Part shown: in pieces, positions 1-8,103 of the stretch
How the letters are laid out: each line of letters starts with the position of its first letter
Numbering within the stretch: position 1 is the stretch's first letter
Assembly: GCA_964549495.1 (NCBI GenBank)
Contig: CAZJWJ010000079.1
Coordinates: forward strand, 1-25,015
DNA from: JACKBJ01 sp964549495
Lineage (GTDB): Bacteria > Chloroflexota > Anaerolineae > Epilineales > Epilineaceae
Reading direction: 5' to 3'
Length of the DNA: 25,015 bases
The notes under the pieces: model-generated
Told to the model about the DNA's origin: nothing
Database searches by the model: none
The model's input: only the letters and a program-made list of their open reading frames with translations
Position numbers and translations under genes: made by a program

Positions 1-1
1 T

Positions 2-295
2 GCCCAGCAGTGCGCGGAGAAGTGCCTGAAGGCTTGGATCCGCCAGCGCAACGAGCATGTTCCTAGAACCCACAAGTTGAGCGTCCTCGTGGACCAACTC
101 GACGTGGAGGCGATGTCTGATCTGGAGCTCGGCTTGATGCTGCTCGATCGATTCTACATCCCTACGCGATACCCAGACGCTGTACCGGGCTCGCTGGAGT
201 CGAATCTACCCGAGGCCGAAGATGCGTCGGAGGCTGTCAGCGTGGCCGAGTCGGTTCTCGCTCTCGTGCGCGAACACTTGGATCTTCGGGACTGA
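2..295 (+). CDS. HEPN-domain protein, 5'-truncated by the window edge
   Basis: The reading frame is already open at base 2 and runs 97 codons to a stop. The first in-frame residues, AQQCAEKCLKAWI, followed by a PRTHKL stretch and later a RYPD motif, match the HEPN family (PF05168 type): all-helical proteins of about 130 residues usually paired with a MNT-type minimal nucleotidyltransferase as a toxin-antitoxin module. Roughly the first 30-40 residues are therefore missing, and any MNT partner would lie upstream of the window. An R-x4-H spacing (RQRNEH) is present, but whether it is the RNase motif of active HEPN toxins is unclear. A TTG at 77 could be read as a start, but the HEPN signature lies upstream of it, so it is internal. 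Family assignment is fairly confident; function is inferred. Confidence 0.82.
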   Translation, partial: AQQCAEKCLKAWIRQRNEHVPRTHKLSVLVDQLDVEAMSDLELGLMLLDRFYIPTRYPDAVPGSLESNLPEAEDASEAVSVAESVLALVREHLDLRD

Positions 296-388
296 TCGTG
301 GGTCGTGCTCAGGTCCGGCCAAAGCGCGTGCTTCGATCGTTCGCGAGTCCTCTCCAGTAGTCTGTCGATACCAGTGCCTCGTCGTTGC

Positions 389-394
389 TACAAT
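389..394 (+). promoter_or_regulatory. possible -10 element upstream of the first tandem paralog
   Basis: TACAAT matches five of six bases of the -10 consensus and lies 34 bp upstream of the chosen start of the 428-2731 gene. No convincing -35 hexamer is seen at the expected distance, so this is weak. Confidence 0.25.
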
Positions 395-427
395 GTTCGG
401 CCGATACGCGGGATGGGAGGCATCGAC

Positions 428-2731
428 ATGGCACGATCGAAGAAGAAGGGCAAGGGCAAGGCGCCGGCCGGGCTGAGCCCGGTTGCGGCGCTCGGGCCGA
501 CGCTTCGGCGTCTGATGGAACAGGTGGAAGCTGGCGAAGTCGACGCGGAGGCACTTCGCGATCGGCTGGACGCGAGCCTGCGCGGCATCGCGCCCGAGAA
601 GGCGCTGCCGATCCTGCTGAGCACGGCGGTCAAGGCCGGGCCCGAAGCCCTTGCGCGGCTGGAGGAGGTGATGTCGGTCCGGCTGGAGGAGGCCGGTGAG
701 GCGGAGATCTTGGCCGAGCTGCTGGCCAGCGGCCGGCTGGATCCGGACGCCGTCGATCTGGGCCGGCGGTGGCTGGAAGGTAGCGGCGTCGATCTGAGCG
801 CGATCCCGGATTCGGAGGCCTTGCGACGTCCGCGGCTCGTGCACGCGTGTATCGCGGTGATCGAACTCGGCTATCAGGAATCGATCCTGACGGCCTGGCA
901 CTTGCCGGGCCAGCGGCGCCAGATGCATCTGCTGAGCCTGCTGCGCGACTTCGGTCCCGAATGGAAGGGGGCGATCCAGGAGATCGCGTTTCGGGCCAAT
1001 TTCTCTGCGCGGGCGTGGAGCGAACTGCTAGCCGAATTGAGCGGCAATCAGGACTGCCAGTTGCGCGATGTGGACGGGGCGGAGGCTCGGGCGGCCATCC
1101 TGCGGACCTTCGAGATCCATCGCGCGAAGGGCATTCGACTGCCTGCCGCTTTGATCGAGATCCGCGACTTGTTCCTGCAGATGATGGACGTTCTCGGGGG
1201 GCCGGACGCGGATCTTCCATTCGGCGCAGAGGACTTCGACGCGCTGGCGAATCTGGAACGCCGTCCGGAACGGCTGCTCGCCCACGAGCGGCGCTACGGC
1301 GTGAAGGTCACCACCGAGGATGGCCGCCGGTTCCGGATCCTGAGCGAGGAATTCTACGATCCGGCGCAGGACTACGAGCGGGACCTGGCGGACGATGAGG
1401 AGATCTTCGTCACCAACCTGCATCCCGCTGCCTTGGCCGAGCAGCTGAGCGGTGGCGACCTGCGACGGGTCGTCGATGGCTTCGACGACTTGGATTCGGC
1501 CCGGGACGGCTCGCCGGAAGCCATTCAGCGCCTCCTGACCGCGCGACGGGCAGCTTGGGAGACCTTGCGCAATCTGAAGGCCGGGATGATCGCCGGGGCG
1601 GCGAAGCTCGGAGACGCGCATTTCGAGAAGGCGCTGCGCGAGCACGGGTCGCACCTGCGCTACGTGATCGAGTACCAGCATCCGAATGCCGATGCCGACA
1701 ACGACTACGTCGGCGAGCGCTACATGGGATACCGGGCCTACCTGGCCCGCTTCGCGCGTTACGGGGACCAGAGATCGCTGCTCGACTTCGATTCCTACCA
1801 GAGCGTGAACCAGGCTTCGCTCTCGCATGCGGTCCCGAAACAGATTGAAAGCCTCACCCGATTCCTGACCAAGGTGGCCCCTTGGAAGCGCAAGGACAAG
1901 CGCGATGGGAAGCGGCTGATGCGCGAGATGTCGGAACTGGCCGAGGAGGCGGCCGAGACGATCGATGTCGAGGCGGCGCGCGACCTGCTCTTGGCCGACG
2001 CATGGCTGATCGAAGATGTCCTGCCGCTCGCCCCTCCGCCGGAGCCGCCCGACTGGCGCTCGCCTCGACCGCTGCAGCACGATCCGTCGGTGGCGGCCCT
2101 GCTCGAGATCGGACCGGACGAGCGTCTGGCTGCGATCGATTCCATCGCGCGGAGCCCCGTTTGGCGCAAGGCCGGGGCCCGCCGGGCACTGCTACGGCTA
2201 GCCACCGATCCCGGCCTCCTGGGCGCTTGGCCGGGCAAGCCCGAGAGCTGGGCCCCGGGCCACGCGATGTCCTTGATCGCCCGGCTCGACGCCCACGAGT
2301 TGGTCGAGGGTTTGCAACCCGTGCTCGACGATCCCAAGGCGGTCGAGCGCTACGCCAGCCATCTGTTCTCGACTTGCCTGGCGCGGATGGGGCCGGAGGT
2401 CGAAGCCTTCACCTGGAGCGCAATCCGGAATCCCGAGCTTCCGGCGAGCGTCCGCGGCATGGCGCTGGTGAGCCTGCGCATCCGGGCCGAGCGCATGCCC
2501 GAGCGGGCGGCCGAGATCGCAAGACCGATCGCGGCCTTCCTGCAGGAGGACGATCCGGAGGATCCAGCGCGACACACGGTCAACGCCTTCGCGGCCCACG
2601 TCGTCGACGTCGAGAAGGCCTTCCCGCGCGAGATCGCCACGCCGGCCATCGAGGCGGCCGATGCGGCGGGCCGGATCGATCGCAGCGAGTACAACCTGCA
2701 AGAGTTGATCGACTACGGCTTGCGCGAGTAG
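428..2731 (+). CDS. large paralogous protein of unknown function, copy A (DUF1186/HEAT-like C-terminal region)
   Basis: The protein is 767 residues. The ATG at 428 is chosen because GGGAGG sits just upstream and the same Lys-rich start (MARSKKKGKGK) opens the next gene; an earlier in-frame start at 305 has no such support. No signal peptide or membrane helix is seen, so it should be cytoplasmic. The first 128 residues differ from the neighbour at only 17 positions, and the middle diverges strongly. A conserved block around residues 390-470 contains RYMGYRAYLARFARYGD. The last 200 or so residues (ALLEIGP, GKPESWAPGHAMSLIA, ARMGPEVEAFTW) read as alpha-helical HEAT-like repeats resembling the DUF1186 family. 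No catalytic motif was recognised. The basic N-terminus could bind nucleic acid, which is inference only. Function unknown. Confidence 0.85.
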   Translation: MARSKKKGKGKAPAGLSPVAALGPTLRRLMEQVEAGEVDAEALRDRLDASLRGIAPEKALPILLSTAVKAGPEALARLEEVMSVRLEEAGEAEILAELLASGRLDPDAVDLGRRWLEGSGVDLSAIPDSEALRRPRLVHACIAVIELGYQESILTAWHLPGQRRQMHLLSLLRDFGPEWKGAIQEIAFRANFSARAWSELLAELSGNQDCQLRDVDGAEARAAILRTFEIHRAKGIRLPAALIEIRDLFLQMMDVLGGPDADLPFGAEDFDALANLERRPERLLAHERRYGVKVTTEDGRRFRILSEEFYDPAQDYERDLADDEEIFVTNLHPAALAEQLSGGDLRRVVDGFDDLDSARDGSPEAIQRLLTARRAAWETLRNLKAGMIAGAAKLGDAHFEKALREHGSHLRYVIEYQHPNADADNDYVGERYMGYRAYLARFARYGDQRSLLDFDSYQSVNQASLSHAVPKQIESLTRFLTKVAPWKRKDKRDGKRLMREMSELAEEAAETIDVEAARDLLLADAWLIEDVLPLAPPPEPPDWRSPRPLQHDPSVAALLEIGPDERLAAIDSIARSPVWRKAGARRALLRLATDPGLLGAWPGKPESWAPGHAMSLIARLDAHELVEGLQPVLDDPKAVERYASHLFSTCLARMGPEVEAFTWSAIRNPELPASVRGMALVSLRIRAERMPERAAEIARPIAAFLQEDDPEDPARHTVNAFAAHVVDVEKAFPREIATPAIEAADAAGRIDRSEYNLQELIDYGLRE

Positions 2732-2791
2732 GGTTCTCGTCTCGGGTCTGGCTAGGGTTCATGGCCGACACATCCGATGGGAGACAGCGAC

Positions 2792-5077
2792 ATGGCGAAA
2801 TCGAAGAAGAAGGGCAAGGCCAAGGCGCCGGCCGGGCTGAGCCCGATCGCGGCGCTCGGGCCGACGCTTCGGCGGCTGATGGAACAGGTGGAAGCCGGCG
2901 AGGTCGACGCGGAGGCACTGCGCGCTCGGCTGGAGGCGAGCCTGCGCGGCATCGCACCCGAGAAGGCGCTGCCGATCCTGCTCGGCACGGCGGTCAAGGC
3001 CGGGCCCCAGGCCACGGCGCGGCTCGAGGCGGTGATGCCGCGCCGGCTGGAGGAGGCCGGCGAGGCGGAGATCTTGGCGGAGGTGCTGGGCGGCGGCCGG
3101 CTGGATCCGGATGCCATCGAACTGGGCCGGCGGTGGCTGGAAGGCAGCGGCATCGATCTGAGCGCGATCCCCGATGTCGCGGCCTTACTAACGCCGCGAC
3201 TGGCGCATGCGCGCATCCTGAAGGACGACTTCGGCTCGCAGGGTACGATCCTCTTGGCCTGGCACCCGCCGGGCGAGAAGCGGCGATTGCACATAGCGAG
3301 CATGCTCCTCGACTTCAACCCGCCCTGGGAGGGCGCGATCAAGGAGATCGATGTCTATCTGGATCAAACGCTGCGCTTCTGGGAGAGACTCGAAACCTTC
3401 TGGGTGGAGGTCTCGGACGCCCTTTTGCGGAAGGTAGACGGCGCCGAGGTCAAGGCGACCATCCTGGAAGCGTTGGCGGCTCACCGGGCCGAGGGCCTGC
3501 GCTTGCCGGCCGGGTTGATCCGGGCGCGCGATCCCTTCCTTGCGCTGATGGATACCCTGCCCGATCCGCCGGAGGCACCGAGCTTCTCGGCCGAGGACTT
3601 CGACGCGCTGGCCGGCCTGGAGCGGACGCCCGAGCAGATCCGTGCCGACGAGCGGCGCTACGGCCGGCAGATCCGCGCTTCGGACGGCAGCAAGATTCGC
3701 GTGCTCGACCTGGCCGACTACGATCCGGAACTCGACGACGAGGCGGATCTCGAGGACGACGAGGAGTTGCTGATCAGCGCGCTGGATCCGGACGATGCGG
3801 CTGTGGTGCGCACGAGCCGGAAGGCACGGGAGATCCTCGCCTCCTTGGCCGACGACGACACGCGGCAGGCCACGCCGGAAGAGATCGAGCTCGTGCGAGA
3901 GGCGCGCCGCGCGGCCAATGATGCGTGGTTCGAGCTCCGGCGGCAGGCACTCGCCGCATACTTGGGCGAAGGCACACTGGATTTCGATCGCGAGATGTAC
4001 CGGCATGCCGAGCACCTACTCTACGTGCGGGAGCACGAGCCCGGGAATCCCGGGGAGTTCCTCGGCGAGCACCTGCGAGCCTACCGACGGTATCTTGCCG
4101 ACTTCGCGCGCTTCGGAGACCGGCGCGAACTGCTGGGCTTCGCCGAGTTCGAGGCAAAGCTCGGCGAGTACCACGATCACGGCAAGCCGGAGGTCCTCCG
4201 CAAGATCCGCGAGGTCTGGGACGAGACGTCCGGCGAGTGGGACGAGGAGATGGACGCGAGGTACCGCTCCATGCTGGCCAAGGCCGAGGCGGAGGCTTCG
4301 CCGGAGGAGCGTGAGCGGCTGGACGATCTCTTGATGATGGACCACTGGCTGGTCCAGGACATCCTACCACCGGCGCCGCCGCCCGAGCCGGCCGACTGGT
4401 CCGCGCCGGAGCCCCGACAATACGAGGAACCGGCGGCCAGCCTGCTGGAGATCGGCCCGGTGCTGGAAGTCTCGAGCCTCGAGGGTTTCGCGGAGGAACT
4501 GGTTTGGGAAGACGCAGAGGCCCGCCGCGAACTGGTCCGCATGGCCACCGATCCCGGCCTGTTCGGCACCTGGCGGGGCAAGCCGGAGAGTTGGGCGCCC
4601 TACCACGCGATGACCATGCTGGCCCTGCTCGATGCCCACGAGTTGATCGGGGAGCTCCGGCCCATCGTCGATCCGACGGATTGGGACGACTGGTACGGCG
4701 ATCATCTGCTGGCCGAATGCCTGGGCATGATGGGTCCGGAGGTGGAGCCCTTCACCTGGAGCCTGATCCGCGACCGCGAGTTGGATGCGGAGCTGCGCGG
4801 CCTGGCCCTGCTTGGCTTGCAGGAACGCGCCGAAATGTCTTCGCTCGACCGCGCCGGCGAGGTCGCCGAGCAGATCGCCGACTTCCTGCAAGCCGACGAC
4901 CCCGACGATCCAGATCGCAAGACGGTCAATGCCTACGCGGCCTATGTCCTCCGCCGAGAATGCTTCCCGGAAGAGATCTCGGAGTCCGCCATCCAGCAGG
5001 CTGACGAGGCGGGCCTGATCGACCACGCGATATTCGACCCGCAGGACTATCTGGACTTCGATCCGCGCGACCTTTGA
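2792..5077 (+). CDS. large paralogous protein of unknown function, copy B (DUF1186/HEAT-like C-terminal region)
   Basis: The protein is 761 residues, beginning MAKSKKKGKAK. The ATG at 2792 is preferred over an in-frame ATG at 2777 because GGGAGA lies between them and the layout copies that of the upstream paralog. It starts 60 bp after the stop of copy A with no obvious promoter between, so the pair is probably co-transcribed. The N-terminal 128 residues are about 87 percent identical to copy A by hand count. The centre is highly acidic (runs such as DDEADLEDDEELL near residue 315). The DUF1186/HEAT-like end is retained (GKPESWAPYHAMTMLALLDAHEL, MMGPEVEPFTWSLI). This is a clear tandem duplication. 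No enzymatic motif was seen. Function unknown. Confidence 0.85.
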   Translation: MAKSKKKGKAKAPAGLSPIAALGPTLRRLMEQVEAGEVDAEALRARLEASLRGIAPEKALPILLGTAVKAGPQATARLEAVMPRRLEEAGEAEILAEVLGGGRLDPDAIELGRRWLEGSGIDLSAIPDVAALLTPRLAHARILKDDFGSQGTILLAWHPPGEKRRLHIASMLLDFNPPWEGAIKEIDVYLDQTLRFWERLETFWVEVSDALLRKVDGAEVKATILEALAAHRAEGLRLPAGLIRARDPFLALMDTLPDPPEAPSFSAEDFDALAGLERTPEQIRADERRYGRQIRASDGSKIRVLDLADYDPELDDEADLEDDEELLISALDPDDAAVVRTSRKAREILASLADDDTRQATPEEIELVREARRAANDAWFELRRQALAAYLGEGTLDFDREMYRHAEHLLYVREHEPGNPGEFLGEHLRAYRRYLADFARFGDRRELLGFAEFEAKLGEYHDHGKPEVLRKIREVWDETSGEWDEEMDARYRSMLAKAEAEASPEERERLDDLLMMDHWLVQDILPPAPPPEPADWSAPEPRQYEEPAASLLEIGPVLEVSSLEGFAEELVWEDAEARRELVRMATDPGLFGTWRGKPESWAPYHAMTMLALLDAHELIGELRPIVDPTDWDDWYGDHLLAECLGMMGPEVEPFTWSLIRDRELDAELRGLALLGLQERAEMSSLDRAGEVAEQIADFLQADDPDDPDRKTVNAYAAYVLRRECFPEEISESAIQQADEAGLIDHAIFDPQDYLDFDPRDL

Positions 5078-5084
5078 GGTCGCG
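5066..5084. terminator. hairpin between convergent genes, overlapping the copy B stop codon
   Basis: CGCGACCT and AGGTCGCG form a perfect 8-bp stem around a 3-nt loop. The TGA stop of the upstream gene overlaps the loop and stem. Only 28 bp separate the convergent genes, so the hairpin could end transcription on both strands, although no U-tract follows. Confidence 0.35.
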
Positions 5085-5105
5085 GTACGCTAGTACAACC
5101 GGACG

Positions 5106-5903
5106 CTAGGGCAGCGTCAGCCGGGCGTCGATCGGCGGGTAGAGCTCGGTGGCGTTGGGGCAGGTGTCGTGGGCGAAGCCGGCGCCGCCGTCCTGCTCGC
5201 TGTGCGCGGCCCAGGTGACGGGGCCTTCGAGCGGCGTCAGGTCGGCCAGCGGGTAGGTGGCCATGATCTGATTGCCGATGATCGAGGGCGCCGGCGCGGC
5301 CTGGTTCTGGTTGGCCCGCCAGTCGAAGGCCGCCGCCGACCAGGCGCTGCCGATCAGCTGCACCTCCAGCAGGTAGGCGTCGTCCTCCCCATCCCAGACC
5401 TTCAGCGCCCACTGCACCGCCGCCGGCCCGCCCGCCGCGTCGGTGCCCGCGTCGCCGGCGATGTCCTCGGCCGACTCCCAGATCACCCGCGCCGCGTCGG
5501 TGTCCATCGAGAAGGTGACCCGGCTCAGGTCGGTGCCGGCCAGCGGTCCGCCCTCGATCTGCGCGCCGGTGTCCAGGTTCAACACGTCGCCGCTGCCGTC
5601 CTCGCAGCGGACCATGCCGCGCGGCGGGCCGGCGAGGAGGGTGGCTTGTGCGATCGTGGTCGGGGCCTCGTCGGGCTCCTCGCCGGCATCATCCACCATG
5701 GTCGCGGCCTCGGGCGGTGCTGTCGGCACCTCTTCGGCATCCACGGCGGCGGCACCGTCGGCATCGGCATCGTCCGTGGCGCCTTCGACCACTTCGTCGG
5801 CGACGGCTTGGGTGGCCGGCTCGGTGGGACTGCTGCATGCAGTCGAGCCGGCGATTGCGAATGCAACGACCAACAGGCAACGACTTCGCCTCGCGTTTCT
5901 CAC
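5106..5903 (-). CDS. putative lipoprotein of unknown function
   Basis: The protein is 265 residues. The GTG start at 5903 is chosen because AGGAGG lies 4 nt upstream; the ATG 31 codons earlier has no such site. A short basic N-terminus and hydrophobic segment lead to a Cys at residue 23 (GSTAC). This is an imperfect but plausible lipobox, so the product is probably lipid-anchored outside the membrane. An Ala/Asp/Glu/Pro-rich linker follows (about residues 25-80). A folded domain starts near residue 90, with patterns such as ALKVWDGEDDAYLLEVQLIG and GPVTWAAHSEQDGG that suggest a beta-sandwich. No known family was recognised. It is convergent with the tandem paralogs and has its own predicted promoter. 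Confidence 0.8.
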   Translation of the reverse strand: MRNARRSRCLLVVAFAIAGSTACSSPTEPATQAVADEVVEGATDDADADGAAAVDAEEVPTAPPEAATMVDDAGEEPDEAPTTIAQATLLAGPPRGMVRCEDGSGDVLNLDTGAQIEGGPLAGTDLSRVTFSMDTDAARVIWESAEDIAGDAGTDAAGGPAAVQWALKVWDGEDDAYLLEVQLIGSAWSAAAFDWRANQNQAAPAPSIIGNQIMATYPLADLTPLEGPVTWAAHSEQDGGAGFAHDTCPNATELYPPIDARLTLP

Positions 5904-5950
5904 GATCCCTCCTGTGCCATGCGGCGGTGCGCAAACCGCACCTGGACAGA

Positions 5951-5980
5951 ACCGTAGCGACGCACTCCCGTCCGAGTCAA
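5951..5980 (-). promoter_or_regulatory. sigma70-type promoter for the lipoprotein gene
   Basis: On the minus strand TTGACT (5975-5980) and TACGGT (5951-5956) are separated by 18 bp. They would give a 5' leader of about 40 nt before the GTG at 5903. The -35 is strong and the -10 weak. The -35 overlaps a sequence that may be a further decayed CRISPR repeat. Confidence 0.45.
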
Positions 5981-6046
5981 TCCTCAACATAGGCAAGGAG
6001 GCTGAGCGATGCGCAACTCTCGTTTTGGCTCCGGCGAGCCGTGGCT

Positions 6047-6236
6047 AGGCACGACCAAGCCCAGGGCTTCGTGTCTTTCCAGCTTCGCGACGCCATCCGC
6101 GCCCTAGCCCAACTGGCGGACGGTGAGACTCAATCCCTCACCAGAGATTCGTGGCTCTCCAGCCTACGGCATGGAGGCGATCGGCAGCAGGTCGATCTCG
6201 TTTCAATCCCTCTCCAGGGATTCGTGTCCTCTCAGC
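6047..6236 (+). CRISPR. degenerate three-repeat CRISPR array remnant, no cas genes nearby
   Basis: Three 37-nt units can be aligned at 6047-6083, 6127-6163 and 6200-6236, separated by 43 and 36 nt of unrelated sequence. The last unit begins GTTTCAATCCCTCTCCAGGG, close to the widespread GTTTCAATCCCT..AGGGAT repeat class often seen with type I and III systems in Chloroflexota and cyanobacteria. The middle unit keeps CAATCCCTC, CCAG and GATTCGTG. The first keeps only the right half (CCAGGG, TTCGTGTC, CAGC). A possible fourth, even weaker unit starts near 5974 (GAGTCAATCC). The even spacing is the main evidence. The divergence suggests a dead array. Only three imperfect copies are present, so chance or another repeat type cannot be excluded. 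Confidence 0.5.
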
Positions 6237-6330
6237 TCCCGTTTGTCAACCGGCCTGTGATACCCCTGAGACGCTCGAGGTTGGCCTGTGCTGGGTTTGG
6301 GGTCCGATTTGCGCGGGTCATTTGAAGCTT

Positions 6331-6380
6331 CCGGGATTTTGGGCGATTTCAGCCGATTTCGGCGGGTTTCGGGCGATTTG
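6331..6380. repeat. 10-bp-periodic T-tract array (possible bent DNA)
   Basis: Five consecutive 10-bp units share the pattern (G/C)xxGxxTTT(T/C/G): CCGGGATTTT, GGGCGATTTC, AGCCGATTTC, GGCGGGTTTC, GGGCGATTTG. A decayed continuation runs to about 6400. The T-tracts recur once per helical turn, the arrangement expected for intrinsic curvature, within otherwise GC-rich DNA. Confidence 0.5.
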
Positions 6381-6675
6381 AGCGATTCTCGGCGGATCTG
6401 CTCTACCGGACTGTGGCGGCTATTCCTCGACCAGGCTCGACTATACGCCGTTTCCGCGGGTCGGACAAGGCTATGCGCCCCCATCTGTTTCCAGATCGGC
6501 CGGCAAGGCCGCCGCTGCAATGACCCGAAATGCGTTGCTCCGCTGTACCGCGATCCCCCTATACACCCCGAGGCAGCCAGGTATATTGTCGGCCGGCACG
6601 AGGTATATACCCGGCTTGCTCGACCTATATGGGCGGTGGGTGCCGATGGCCGGCAGTCTCGAGCCGAAGCCCCGC
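6381..6675. other. intergenic stretch without a supported gene
   Basis: The open frames here have no ribosome site and no recognisable protein character. The direct repeat AGGTATAT occurs at 6579-6586 and 6601-6608, 22 bp apart, and a related inverted copy lies at about 6623-6630. This could be a small operator, but nothing next to it reads away from it convincingly. Confidence 0.3.
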
Positions 6676-6915
6676 CTATCGCGATCGCCCATTCCGCTCG
6701 TCGTGGGCCCGCCAGGCCGCGCGCTCCAGGGCGGCGATGGCCGCGATGCGCAGCCCGTCGGTGATCGACACCACCTCACCGAGCTCGCTCTCGATCGCGA
6801 AGATGGTCAGCCGCCCAAGACCCTCGCCGTCGTAGACGGGCACCACACCGTCCACGACGTAGTGGGTGTTCTCGTAGATGAACGCCGGGCTGACCCGATA
6901 CTCGATCGCGGCCAC
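6676..6915 (-). CDS. small conserved-looking hypothetical protein
   Basis: The protein is 79 residues from a GTG at 6915, with GGAGGG 8 nt upstream. The product (MAAIEYRVSPAFIYENTHYV, then a LGRLTIFAIESELGEVVSI strand-rich centre and an Ala-rich helix ending AALERAAWRAHDERNGRSR) has balanced composition, unlike the Arg/Pro-rich shadow frames of this GC-rich DNA. It lies 70 bp downstream of trpS on the same strand and may be read with it. It has no signal peptide. No family was recognised. Confidence 0.62.
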   Translation of the reverse strand: MAAIEYRVSPAFIYENTHYVVDGVVPVYDGEGLGRLTIFAIESELGEVVSITDGLRIAAIAALERAAWRAHDERNGRSR

Positions 6916-6985
6916 CGATCCAACCCTCCGGATCGAGCACTTGCCCGACCGCTACGTTCGCCCGGCCCCGGTCCTCAACACCGTC

Positions 6986-7996
6986 TCAGCCCGGCAGCAC
7001 CAGCCCCATCATCCGCTTCATCGCATCCAGCTTGGGCACCGCCACCTCGGAGGCCTGCTCGGCGCCGATGGCCAGCAGGCGGTCGAGCTCGGCCGGGTCG
7101 GCCATCAGCTCGGCGTGGCGCGCTCGGATGGGCTCGAGGGTCTCGACCACCGCCTCGCCGACGGCCTTCTTCAAATCGCCGTAGCCGCGGGCGTTTGCGA
7201 AGTCGGCCAGGGTCTCGGCCTCGCTCTTGCCGGTCACCGAGCGGTAGATGCCCAGCAGGTTGTTCACGCCGGCCTTCTCCGGGTCGTCCGAGAAGACGAT
7301 CTCGTTGCCCGAGTCGGTCACCGCGCGCTTGAAGCTGCGCAGCATCTCCTTGGGCTCGTCGGCCAGGCGCACCGCGTGGCCGCGGACGTGGGCTAGGCTC
7401 TTGCTCATCTTCACCTGCGGATCGTCCAGGGCCATCACCCGGGCGCCCATCTCGGGAATGACGGGCTCGGGGAGCACGAAGAAATCCTCTTCGTAGAGGT
7501 GGTTGAAGCGGCCGGCGATGTTGCGTGCCAATTCCACATGCTGCTTCTGGTCCTCGCCCACCGGCACCTCGAGCGCGTCATACAGCAGGATGTCGCCCGT
7601 CATTAGCACCGGATAGTCCAGGAGCCCCGTCAACACGCTCTCCTGCTTGGCCGACTTGTCCTTGTACTGTGTCATGCGCTGCAGCCAGCCCAGGGGCGTC
7701 ACGCAGTTGAGCAGCCAGCAGGCCTCGGCATGCGCCGGCACGTGGCTCTGCACGAAGAGCGTGCAGCGCTCCGGGTCCAGGCCGGCCGCCAGGAGCCAGG
7801 CCACCAAGCTGCGCGTCTCGGCCCGCAGCTCCTGTGGATCCTGCGGCACCGTCAGGGCGTGCAGATCGACCACGCAGAAGAAGTTGCGCTTCTCGGCCTG
7901 GTCCTCGACCCAGCCGCGGATGGCGCCCAGGTAGTTGCCCAGGTGCAGGTTGCCGCTGGGCTGGATCCCGCTGAAGACCACCGTCTTGTCGCTCAT
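6986..7996 (-). CDS. trpS: tryptophanyl-tRNA synthetase
   Basis: The protein is 336 residues, full length for bacterial TrpRS, and charges tRNA-Trp with tryptophan in the cytoplasm. It is a class I synthetase. The HIGH-like motif is PSGNLHLGN at residues 13-21. GDILLYD lies near 134-140, followed by VPVGEDQKQHVELARNI (144-160), which lines the adenylate and tryptophan site. The KMSKS loop is exact at 196-200. The ATG at 7996 sits 6 nt after GAGG. The gene is likely monocistronic or read with the small downstream gene. A single promoter is predicted, and no T-box leader was found, so regulation is probably constitutive. Identification is very secure. Confidence 0.98.
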   Translation of the reverse strand: MSDKTVVFSGIQPSGNLHLGNYLGAIRGWVEDQAEKRNFFCVVDLHALTVPQDPQELRAETRSLVAWLLAAGLDPERCTLFVQSHVPAHAEACWLLNCVTPLGWLQRMTQYKDKSAKQESVLTGLLDYPVLMTGDILLYDALEVPVGEDQKQHVELARNIAGRFNHLYEEDFFVLPEPVIPEMGARVMALDDPQVKMSKSLAHVRGHAVRLADEPKEMLRSFKRAVTDSGNEIVFSDDPEKAGVNNLLGIYRSVTGKSEAETLADFANARGYGDLKKAVGEAVVETLEPIRARHAELMADPAELDRLLAIGAEQASEVAVPKLDAMKRMMGLVLPG

Positions 7997-8027
7997 GGCT
8001 GCCTCGCTTCACGATGTCGAGCCCTAG

Positions 8028-8056
8028 ATGATACCGGCGGGCGTGCGATCTCCGAA
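8028..8056 (-). promoter_or_regulatory. candidate trpS promoter
   Basis: On the minus strand TTCGGA (8051-8056), a 17-bp spacer and TATCAT (8028-8033) form a sigma70-like promoter. Transcription would start about 25 nt before the trpS ATG. Confidence 0.45.
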
Positions 8057-8103
8057 TCGCGATGTGTAGCCGCGACTCGGACGGGAATCGGCAACTCGGT
8101 CGA

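Noticed and set aside
1882..3921. A 679-codon plus-strand frame across both tandem paralogs
   Set aside because: Its product is Arg/Gly/Ala-rich low complexity and it overlaps two better genes in another frame; a GC-rich shadow.
6009..6107. A 32-codon frame with a good AAGGAGG upstream
   Set aside because: It runs into the CRISPR-like repeat, the peptide has no recognisable character, and the ribosome-like site could be chance.
6288..6764. A 158-codon plus-strand frame in the gene-free gap
   Set aside because: It starts inside the T-tract array, overlaps the better-supported 6676-6915 minus gene, and has shadow-like composition.
7997..8103. A T-box leader before trpS
   Set aside because: Only 107 bp are available, no T-box consensus or antiterminator pairing was seen, and a simple promoter fits.
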